Shown here piece after piece: positions 57,001-64,000 of a DNA stretch of 64,000 bases; positions within the stretch are counted from its first letter, which is position 1, and each line of letters begins with the position of its first letter. Location of the stretch: positions 13,201,103-13,265,102 of the forward strand of contig NC_058161.1 of NCBI RefSeq assembly GCF_020080835.1, written 5' to 3'. Source of the stretch: Cotesia glomerata. Taxonomy: Eukaryota; Arthropoda; Insecta; Hymenoptera; Braconidae. The notes under the pieces are model-generated. The model worked only from the letters and a program-made list of their open reading frames with translations, did no database searches and was not told where the DNA came from. The position numbers and the translations under genes are program-made.

Positions 57001-60000
57001 TACAATTTTAATCTCATAATTTTTTCCTAAACTCAATATTTTAGGAGTTATAGTCACATTTAAAGTTCCTAATTATTAATTTTTAATTTTCCACTTCCTA
57101 GTAACTCCTAAAGTTCCTATATCTCCTAAAATATCAAAAATAATCCCATAATATAAAAAAAATTTCCCTATTAAATTTCCTAAGCTACAATTTTCGTCTC
57201 TTACAATTTCCTAAAATCAATATTTTAGGAGTTATGGCCACTTTTAAAGTTCCTAAACAATAATTTTCCATTTCCCACTTCCTAGTCACTCTTAAAGTCC
57301 CTATATCTCCTAAAATACTAAAAATAACCCCATAGTATTAAAACAATTTTTATAGGAAATTTTCTAAGCTACAATTTTAGTGTCTTAATTTTTTCCTAAA
57401 ATCAATATTTTAGGAGTTATAGCCACTTTTAAAGTTCTTTATCAATAATTTTTCATTTCCCACTTCCTAGTCACTCCTAAAGTCCCTATATCTCCTAAAA
57501 TACTAAAAATAACTCCATGGTATAAAAACATTTTTTATAGGAAATTTCTTAAGCTACAATTTTGGTCTCATAATTTTTTCCTAAGATCAATATTTTAGGA
57601 GTTATAGTCATTTTTCCAGTGAATAGATCATGAAAATCTAAATTTTTTTTTTTTTTAAATATTGATTTTAAGAAAAAATAATAAGACACCAAAATTACAG
57701 CTTAAGATTATATAACTAAGAGAAAAAAATAATATTTGTCATATAATTAAAAAATCTAGACTCTTAAGCGCGTTATAAATATTCCGTAGAAAAATTCCAT
57801 AAAACACTTACTGAAATACATTACAAAGGATTAAAATAATCAGAGAAGTAAACTGTATATAAAAATAAAATGTATGCATATAAGGAAGAAAGAATTAAAT
57901 AGAAACGAAATAGGAGGTGGGAGGGGCTGGGAGGGAGGGTAAAAAAGAGATGAGAGCCACTTGAAGTCGAGAGTTTGAGCAAGAGAGAGTAAGAACTAAA
58001 GCCCGGGAGTGTACCAGGAAGAAAGATAAGAGATAAAAAGATAATGAGGGTGAAGAATAATAGAAACATACGTATATATAATGGTAATAATAATTAACAA
58101 TAAAAATCAGTAATTGAGGTAGGTTAAATAGGAGTTATTGTTTAATTAAAAAAAAGGGCAGACGTATTCATGTTGCCTTTTTTTATCGCGATTATTTTTC
58201 CCATTGGTTAGCAGGTACGTGGCGGTGTGTATGTAAATATATGGAGCTTTCTTCCTTGATTCCGCTTCGGGGTAGCCTAGACGTGACTTGCCAGCAGTTG
58301 ATTCTGATTCAGATGCAGCGTGCACCGGTTGTGCCACGGTAACATGACTATGAATGGAAAAACAATAGACATACATTGACGCGCGTATATAACTACCACC
58401 TACCACCGGTTGTGCTCTGGTTCCGCTATTAAAATAACTTTATGGTACGCTTCCGTTCTTTTAATCGCCGATAAATATCTCACTCAGATATCTTACAACG
58501 CTTCCTATTTTATTAACCACGGGCTAATTACAGTGGATTTAGATATTTAAATCGCTGTAATTCGTTTACCGTTGGGTTTAGAGGAATTTTTTAAGGCCTA
58601 AATTGTAGCTTAGAAAATTTCCTAGGGAAAATGTTTTTATACTGTAGGTCTATCTTCAATATTTTAGGAGATATAGGGACTTTAGGAGATTGGGCGGGAG
58701 GATTCTAGGAATTTAGGAGGAAAAGTTGCTGTAACTCCTAAAATATTGATTTTAGGAAAAAATTATGAGACCAAAATTGTAGCGTGAGAAATTTCCTACA
58801 AAAAATGTTTTTATACTATGGGGCTATTTTTAATATTTTAGGAGATATAGGGACTTTAGGAGATTGGGCAGGATGGATTATAGGAATTGGAAGGAAAAGT
58901 GGCTGTAACTCCTAAAATATTAAATTTAGGGAAATTATAAGAGGCTGAAATTGTAGTTTAGGAAATTTTCAAGAAAAAATGTTTTTATACTATAGGTCTA
59001 TCTTCAATATTTTAGGAGATATAGGAATTTTAAAGAGTGAGAAATTAAAAATTATTATTTTGGAACTATAAGAGTTCCTATAACTCTTAAAAAATTGAGT
59101 TTAGGAAAAAATTATAAGACTAAAATTGTAGCTTAGTTTTTATATTATGGGGTTATTTTGAATATTTTAGGAGATATAGGGACTTTAGGAGTGACTAGGG
59201 AGTGGAAAATTGAAAATTTATTATTTAGGAACCATAAAAGTGGTCATAACTCCTAAAATAATTATTTTAGGAAAAAATTATGCATCCAAAATTGTAGCTT
59301 AGGAAATTTCCTATAAAAAATGTTTTTATACTATGGGTCTATCTCCAATATTTTAGGAGATATAGGAACTTTAATTTTATTTTCATAGTCAAAAATAACT
59401 ATTATAATCTAGATAATAGAAAAGTGGCTATAACTCCTAAAATATTGATTTTAGGAAAAAAATTATAAGAATCCAAAATTGTAGCTTAGGAAAATTTCTG
59501 TAAAAAACGTTTTTATACTATAGGGCTATTTCCAGTATTTTAGGAGATAAAGGGAGTTTCGGAGATTGGGCGGAATGGATACTAGGAATTTGGGAAGGAA
59601 AAGTGGCTGTAACTCCTAAAATATTGAGTTTAGGAAATTATAAGAGACGAAAATTGTAGCTTAGGAAATTTAATAGGGGAAATATTTTTATACTATGGGG
59701 TTATTTTTTATATTTTAGGAAATATAGGAATTTTAGGAGTGACTAGATAATTAAATATATAAAAATATGATCTAATTACTATAAAAGTGGTCATAACTTC
59801 TAAAATATTAAGTTTAGGAGAAAATTGCAAGAGTCAAATTGTAGCTTAGGAAATTTCCTAGTCATAACGTTTTTGTTGTGTGTCTATTTTCAATATTTTA
59901 GGAAATATAGGAACTTAAGTAGTGAAAACTTTGATAAAAATAAAAAGTTCAAATTTAGGAGCTAGAAAAGGGGCTATAATTCCTAAAATATTAATTTAAG

Positions 60001-62188
60001 GAAAAAAATATAAAACCAAAATTGTAGCTTGAAAAATTTCCTATAAAAAATATTTTTACACTATAGGTCAATCTTCAATATTTTAGGAGATATAGGAACT
60101 TTAGGAGTAACTAAGAAGTGGAAAATTAAAAATTGTTCTTTAGGAACTTTGAAAGTGGCTGTAACTCCTAAAATATTGAGTTTAGGAAAAAATCATAAGA
60201 ATCCAAAATTGTGGCTTTATAAATTTCCTATTGAAAATGTCTATGTCTAAAGCATACTACAAGTCTATCTTCAATATTTAAGGAGATATAAGAATTTTAG
60301 GAAGTGGAATGTGAAAAATTTCTTTTTAGGAACTCAAAAAGTGGCTGTAACTCCTAAAATATTGAGTTTAAGAAAAAATTATAAGAATCCAAAATCATAG
60401 CTTAGAAAGTTTTCTATCAAAAAAACTCATACTATAGGTCTATCTTCAATATTTTAGGAAATATAGGAACTTTAATTTGATTTTCAAAATGAAAAATTCA
60501 CGATTATATTCTAGGAGTTACAAAATTAGCCATAACTCCTAAAATATTAAATTTAGGAAAAAATCATAAGAATCCATGATTGTAGCTTAGAAAATTTTCT
60601 ATTAATAATATACTCATAGTATAGGTCTATCTTTAATATTTTAGGAGATTTAGTACTTTAATTAGAATTAAAAAAAAAAAAAATTACAAAATACCAAATT
60701 TTTAGCTTATTAAATTCCCTCAAAAAAATATGTGTACCTATATTTCCAAGATCAAGCTACTAAAAATATTAAAAAAACGCGTCGAAGCCAGCCGTATACT
60801 CATACATTTTCCCTGAGCGAAGTATGTAACAATTGAAAAACAAATCACGTGTCGCGAATTCCCTTTTGAACCCTTCGGCAAACGCCCCTAGAAATATTTC
60901 AAAAATAATCCTCATCCATCAAAAAAAAAAATCTTAGTAAAACAAAATAAAGTCAGAATATCAGTGAGAATATTTCATTGTATATTTTCAGTTTAAAAAT
61001 CTAGTATTTTTTTAAATCCCAAAGCAGATAGCTACTTAAGCATTCTCACTATATATACAAGCCTCTTTCTGTCCATATAAATATATATATTTATAAAGCT
61101 CGAGTCTAGTCTCTTGCGCGCTTTTGCACTCATTTGGGAACTCGTTAAGGGGGATAATCTTTTGACTGACCCTCCTATTTATATTTATTTATTTTATTTA
61201 TGTCACTAGTAACCTGGCAGTCACTTCGTGACTGCCGTGTATTTGTGAGTAATAACTAAATAAAATTTTGCTTTATTAAATAATGAATTTTGTTAAATTG
61301 CACTGTACTTTCTTAAATATGGACGTTTTTAAAGATATAAGCTCATCTTAATGTTACAATTATCAAGAGCTTTCATTTGAGTACCCACATGCATTTTTGA
61401 TATATTTTTCATATATTCATATATATAATATATATTTTCAAAATATAAGCTCATCTTGATGTTATACTCATCAAAAGCTTTCATTTGAGTACCCACATAC
61501 ATTTTTGATATATTTTTCATATATACATATATATAGTATATATAAATATATGAAATATATGAAAAATTGATGTGGGTACTCAAATGAAAGGTCTCGATGA
61601 GTGTAATGTCAGGATGAGCTTATATGTTTAAAAATGTCAATAGTTGACAAAATACAAGGTCATTTTTTAATTAATGAAAATTAATTTAGCATATATTTAA
61701 TAATTTTGAAAAATTTATAACAAAAAAATAATGGCAAAAAAATTTTAGAATTAAAAAATGCAATTTTTTAAAAATGAGTGTAATATCGGGATGAGCTTAT
61801 ATCTTTAAAAATGTCAATAATTAAGAAATGACCTTGTATCTTGTCAACTATTGACATTTTTAAAGATATAAGCTCATTTTGATGTTACACTCATCAAGAG
61901 CTTTCATTTGAATACCCACATGCATTTTTGATATATTTGTCATATATATATTTAAATATATAAAATATATAAAAAATTGATGTGGGTACTCAAATAAACG
62001 GCCTTGATGAGTGTAATCTCTGAATGAGCTTATATCATTAAAAATGTCAATAGCTCACAAAATACAAGGTCATTTCTTTATTATTAACATTTTTAAAGAT
62101 ATAAGTTCATTTTGATGTTACACTCATCAAGAGCTTTCATTTGAGTACCCACATGCATTTTTGATATATTTTTCATATATATAGCTCG

Positions 62189-62232
<44 letters not shown>

Positions 62233-62813
62233 TATAAAATATATGAAAAATTGATGTGGGTATTCAAATGAAAGGTCTTGATGAGTGTATCATCGGGATG
62301 AGCTTATATCTTCAAAAATGTCAATAGTTTACAAGATACAAGGTCATTTTTTAATTAATGAAAATTAAGTTAGCGTATATTTAATAATTTCAAAAAATTT
62401 ATACCAAAAAAAATTTTCAAAACTAAAAAATGCAATTTTTTAAAAACAATTTTTTTTTTCTAATTCAATTATACATAAAATTTTGATATATTTTTCATAT
62501 ATACATATGATATTCATATATACATATATACTTTAAAAATATAAGCTCATCCTGATGTTATACTCATCAAAAGCTTTAATTTGAGTACCCACATGCAATT
62601 TTTCTATATTTTTCATATATACATATATATAATATATAAATATATAGAATATATAAAAAATTGATGTGGGTACTCAAATGAAAGGTCTCGATGTCTATAA
62701 CATCAGGATGAGCTTATATCTTTAAAAATATCAATAATTAAGAAACAATCTAATTTCTTAATTAAGTATCCAAACTTACCTGCCGCTAAAAATCCGAGAA
62801 GAATAAGCAGCAT
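38703..62813 (-). CDS. Beaten-path-like immunoglobulin cell-surface protein, three coding exons, 322 aa
   Basis: Exons complement(62780..62813), complement(41561..42144) and complement(38703..39053) join in phases 1 and 0 to 323 codons. A short signal peptide MLLILLGFLAAG is followed by Ig domain 1. There C37, W51 and C140 frame the beat-family phrase LYSVTWLKDGNEFFRYMP, and GSYGCQVS carries the second cysteine. Ig domain 2 has C187 and C255. The tail ends in a hydrophobic segment (about 304-319) with no charged cytoplasmic end, which suggests a GPI anchor. Beat proteins control axon defasciculation and bind Side-family receptors in Drosophila. Oddities: a Gln-rich insertion (71-86) and AAAA inside Ig1, and FLVNG where most relatives have a Trp in Ig2. 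The paralogue cannot be assigned by eye, so no symbol is given. The first coding intron is about 20.6 kb and repeat-filled. Confidence 0.85.
39480..39735 (-). repeat. GC-island repeat, reverse copy
   Basis: Carries GACGTAGTTCCTAATCCGGC and AGAGCGCGGGAAAACT, the reverse of the Fkbp59 intron 3 blocks. Lies in beat-like intron 2. Confidence 0.65.
39797..40352 (+). mobile_element. GGAATCC-family element, copy A, with tRNA-like block
   Basis: Left part is a run of AGGAATCCACATAGGAA-type palindromic phrases. The right part mirrors it with CCATATGGGAATCTAT and TTTCCCATATGGATTTTTT. A tRNA-like block (40030-40102: box-A-like TTAGGCCAGTGAG, B-box GGTTCGAGTCC) lies between. The T-stem is poor. Confidence 0.65.
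40360..41450 (-). mobile_element. TACGGTA-family unit with LINE tail, copy A
   Basis: Degenerate ACGGTAAAAAT / TACCGTA motifs fill 40380-41060. The unit ends in a remnant (complement 41167-41424) encoding SAIRLWQKLPVEVLDASS and FKKNMFEYLL, typical of the extreme C-terminus of non-LTR reverse-transcriptase proteins. Only about 85 codons survive and no catalytic motifs are present. Confidence 0.6.
41167..41424 (-). pseudogene. LINE-like reverse-transcriptase C-terminal remnant A
   Basis: Open for 85 codons. The R-LW-LP-..S...FK...L spacing is the usual end of these proteins. Near-identical pieces at 45205-45459 (one stop) and 52815-53072 show it moved as part of the composite repeat. Confidence 0.6.
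41561..42144 (-). CDS. Beat-like exon 2 (Ig1 and start of Ig2)
   Basis: Acceptor TTTGGCAG, donor GAG|GTGATT. Encodes ECSKFAEVKVPAIVDPREEK to LSFLVNGRE. GC-rich compared with surrounding repeats. It is flanked by inverted repeat copies at 39.8-41.4 and 45.2-46.9 kb. Confidence 0.9.
42379..43611 (-). mobile_element. CTGTTAAAAATTT-TIR element, copy 2
   Basis: Reverse orientation of 1177-2343, with the same termini and internal tRNA-like block (42728-42798). Inserted inside the GGTAAA-TIR element, so it is the younger insertion here. Confidence 0.75.
42728..42798 (-). other. tRNA-like block in TIR element copy 2
   Basis: B-box GTTCGATTC and A-box-like TAGGGCGTTAGGT; better preserved than copy 1, but the T-stem does not pair. 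Confidence 0.4.
44640..45185. other. Beat-like intron 1, apparently unique
   Basis: No repeat family, ORF or RNA recognised. Confidence 0.5.
45190..46280 (+). mobile_element. TACGGTA-family unit with LINE tail, copy B (inverted)
   Basis: Reverse-complement counterpart of copy A. The RT tail (45205-45459) has an in-frame TAA near the start (ERLAI then stop). Confidence 0.6.
46284..46890 (-). mobile_element. GGAATCC-family element, copy B1
   Basis: Same palindromic phrases reversed. tRNA-like block at about 46521-46592. It continues directly into a second copy. Confidence 0.62.
46895..47430 (-). mobile_element. GGAATCC-family element, copy B2 (tandem)
   Basis: Direct repeat of B1 beginning AAAAAAATCCATATGGGAAA. 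tRNA-like block at about 47132-47203. Ends CTATGTGGATTTTTTTGATG. Confidence 0.65.
47440..48360. other. Beat-like intron 1, unique sequence
   Basis: No repeat or gene recognised; short TTCTTCTTC and TATATAAA runs only. Confidence 0.5.
48420..49290. repeat. AGATCT-rich palindromic array
   Basis: Dozens of CAGATCT, AGATATA and TATCTG words combine into phrases such as TCTGATCAGATCTAAACAG and CAGATATAACTATATCTG. Densest at 48430-48720 and 48990-49290, with a plainer gap between. Most words are self-complementary. Confidence 0.75.
49317..50375 (-). repeat. TAGGAG-family tandem array
   Basis: About six units of roughly 170-190 bp. Each runs from ATAACTCCTAAAATATT through AGCTTAGGAAATTTCCTAT and TATACTATAGG to ATATTTTAGGAGATATAGGA. 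Confidence 0.82.
50380..51345. other. Beat-like intron 1, mostly unique
   Basis: An AT-rich block with CGTATATG/CATATACG words (50755-50860) is the only pattern. ORFs here are short and unconvincing. Confidence 0.45.
51433..51992 (+). mobile_element. GGAATCC-family element, copy C
   Basis: Same orientation as copy A. tRNA-like block at about 51680-51750 with B-box GGTTCAAGTCC. Confidence 0.65.
51995..53100 (-). mobile_element. TACGGTA-family unit with LINE tail, copy C
   Basis: Follows copy A closely. RT tail (complement 52815-53072) is open for 85 codons. Confidence 0.6.
53105..53645. other. Beat-like intron 1, unique sequence
   Basis: Slightly higher GC, no coding run or repeat recognised. 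Confidence 0.45.
53655..54600 (+). repeat. GC-island repeat, copy without tRNA-like insertion
   Basis: Matches the Fkbp59 intron 3 repeat from AATTTGTAGATTTAATCTAC to the GC block TTTTCCCGCGCTCTGTCAGA. It lacks the block that 22987-23350 carries. Confidence 0.7.
54680..55415 (-). repeat. tRNA-like element, third copy
   Basis: Matches the tRNA-like part of the 7.3 kb inverted repeat (31803-32345 and 36600-37115). Near 54700 it also matches the left-arm segment around 32400-32500. Confidence 0.72.
55120..55190 (-). other. tRNA-like cloverleaf in third copy
   Basis: Acceptor GCTCAGA/TCCGGGC and T-arm CCGGG/CCCGG pair. One anticodon-arm change distinguishes it from 36843-36913. U33 absent. Confidence 0.6.
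55420..56180. other. Beat-like intron 1, no feature seen
   Basis: AT-rich and apparently unique. Confidence 0.45.
56186..57640 (+). repeat. TAGGAG-family tandem array, opposite orientation
   Basis: About eight units of roughly 185 bp, each from TATCTCCTAAAATATTGAA to CAATATTTTAGGAGTTATAG. Reverse of the arrays at 49317 and 58580, so together they can pair. Confidence 0.82.
57645..58575. other. Beat-like intron 1, unique sequence
   Basis: A purine-rich tract (57890-58070) with GGGAGGGAGGG is the only notable composition. Confidence 0.45.
58580..60655 (-). repeat. TAGGAG-family tandem array, longest copy
   Basis: About eleven units with the same order of motifs as 49317-50375. Divergence between neighbouring units is high, so the array is not recently homogenised. 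Confidence 0.82.
60660..61205. other. Beat-like intron 1, no feature seen
   Basis: Unique AT-rich sequence with a few poly-A runs. Confidence 0.45.
61208..62765 (+). repeat. Hairpin-array family, longest copy
   Basis: Begins GGCAGTCACTTCGTGACTGC (palindromic) and has four or more facing-12-mer units plus half units. An (AT)n run lies at 62190-62227. It stops at TTAATTAAGTATCC, 14 bp before the beat-like exon 1 donor. Confidence 0.82.
62780..62813 (-). CDS. Beat-like exon 1 (signal peptide)
   Basis: ATG plus ten hydrophobic-leaning codons plus one base; donor GCAG|GTAAGT. Phase 1 fits the acceptor at 42145. Too short to be seen as an ORF alone, but a signal peptide is exactly what exon 2 needs. 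Confidence 0.75.
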
Positions 62814-63184
62814 GATCACAATTAAAAAAAATTACAAAAAATCCATATTTAATTATCCAACCATAAAACTTAATTAGAAATTTTTAAAATAAAATTTCCC
62901 CGCTGTTTTGAAACAACTTTAATAATTCACTGTTTACACACTCGCGAACAATTATTTACTATGAATTGCGTTGCACTTGTTGATTGACCAATAATAATTA
63001 ATAGAATATTAAATTACGCAATCAAAGCGTGGAAAAAAAAAATTAACAAATTTATTTTATATTATTTTTATTATAAAAAGCTGAATTTATTAAACTTTAA
63101 ACTGTAAAGCCCGCAAGGTCTGATCCGGTTGACGCCTAAAGTTTGAATGCTGGAACAGTATCGTTGCGTGCGAGTCTCTAGTTC

Positions 63185-63196
63185 CGCGCATGCGCA
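63185..63196. promoter_or_regulatory. NRF1-type dodecamer upstream of the beat-like gene
   Basis: The minus strand reads TGCGCATGCGCG, identical to the Rlip and Fkbp59 sites, about 372 bp upstream of the ATG at 62813. The leader may extend through a pyrimidine-rich stretch (63300-63430 on the minus strand). Confidence 0.5.
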
Positions 63197-63199
63197 ACT

Positions 63200-64000
63200 A
63201 ATCACTATACCACAAACATACCACACACTTATTCGACTTAACAATTGCTCTATTCGCGGTCCTTTGTTCTTAAGGATTGCTAATAAATTTACGCCAAATT
63301 TATAATTTTTGGATAATTTTAACAATGGGAGGGGTGGGGGAAGAAATATGAGAAGAGGGAGGCGAGGGAAGAAGGGGAGGAAGAGGAAAATTTTCGAGGG
63401 GAAGAGATGGATATTAAGGAAGGGATTGTAAGGGCGTGTATATAAGGGAGTTGGTAAATTATAAGATGAGACTGCGCACGTGATTGACAAAGTTGGCTCA
63501 ACACATCAACTACGCTGCTTAGTTCCATAGTTGTATGTTATTTACTGCTAAAGAGGAGGATGAGGAGATGAAACCAAGATCAAGACATTCAATGTGTATA
63601 ACCCCGGGGAAACTTAATTATTTTTCTTATACATAAACCATAGATTGTTTTTATTTAATGGCCTCATTTACCAAGCTTGTTTTTTAACTCTACTTTTTTT
63701 TACTTATTAAGTCCTTTTTTTTGAGATCTTATTTATGTAATTACCTCCGGCTTTTCAGTTTGGCAATCAGAAGACATGTCAACTTGTCCTGCTTGGACGC
63801 TTTCTTTAAAACGGGCTTTAGAGGCTTTAAAAAAATTTTATAATTTTTTTTTTCAAGCTTAATTAGGAAATTTATGAATTTATAGAACTTTTTTAATTTT
63901 TTTGAATATAGCTCAGGAAATATTGGGAGTATATAAATGTTTTTTAAAGAAAATTTTGTAAGCTACAAATTTTGGTTCTTAGAAATTTTTCCTAAAGTTG
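63200..64000. other. Upstream flank of the beat-like gene
   Basis: A GGGA-rich tract at 63325-63430, then AT-rich DNA. A TAGGAG-family fragment begins at about 63905 (ATAGCTCAGGAAATATTGGG) and runs off the window. Long minus-strand ORFs here are low-complexity and not credible. Confidence 0.45.

Noticed and set aside
61329..61583. ORFs beginning MSTHINFSY (also 31365-31559 and 37764-37955)
   Set aside because: Translations of the hairpin-array unit; Tyr/Ile-rich because of TATA-rich loops, with no independent coding signal.
63071..63528. 139-codon and 69-codon minus-strand ORFs upstream of the beat-like gene
   Set aside because: Composition driven by a GGGA-rich tract; more likely promoter or leader.

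Overview
The window is AT-rich eukaryotic nuclear DNA with short coding exons, GT-AG introns, AATAAA signals and very dense non-coding repeats. Three of the four genes have clear insect relatives (Rlip, Fkbp59, beaten-path family). An insect is well supported. A parasitoid-wasp-like hymenopteran is only an impression from base composition and repeat style. No bacterial operon, CRISPR array, rRNA or intact virus was seen.

Layout. (1) 1-808, minus: the first two coding exons of the cytoplasmic dynein-2 (IFT dynein) heavy chain, running off the left edge, with an RFX X-box about 120 bp upstream of the ATG. (2) 2973-13934, plus: a complete six-exon Rlip/RalBP1 gene (646 aa). It has a RhoGAP and a Ral-binding domain, but a lysine where the GAP arginine finger should be. 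(3) 18430-24507, plus: a complete four-exon Fkbp59 (FKBP51/52-like immunophilin, 460 aa). (4) 24.6-38.6 kb: a gene desert made largely of repeats, including a roughly 7.3 kb imperfect inverted repeat (arms 30893-33018 and 36210-38205). (5) 62813-38703, minus: a complete beaten-path-like Ig protein (322 aa) in three coding exons, with a 20.6 kb first coding intron full of repeats. The four genes have unrelated jobs (ciliary transport, Ral/Rho signalling, Hsp90 co-chaperone, axon guidance), so they are neighbours and not a pathway.

The non-coding fraction falls into a few recurrent families, named here by motif. GGTAAA-TIR elements have TTAA-like flanks. CTGTTAAAAATTT-TIR elements are about 1.2 kb. 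The GAGCTC family carries an internal degenerate periodicity and CA/TG runs. The hairpin-array family is made of units with GAGTACCCACAT facing ATGTGGGTACTC. The TAGGAG family is a tandem array built on the AATATTTTAGGAG motif. The GGAATCC and TACGGTA families form a composite that carries a LINE-like reverse-transcriptase tail. There is also an AGATCT-rich array. tRNA-like modules sit inside at least five otherwise different repeats. The clearest cloverleaves lack U33, so they are called tRNA-derived repeat modules and not tRNA genes.

The points most worth following are: tRNA-like modules shared between unrelated repeats; oppositely oriented repeat copies bracketing Rlip exons 3-4 and beat-like exon 2; the hairpin arrays; the lysine at the Rlip arginine-finger position; the X-box; and an NRF1-type dodecamer upstream of three of the genes. 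All repeat boundaries were read by eye and are approximate, usually within 10-50 bp.
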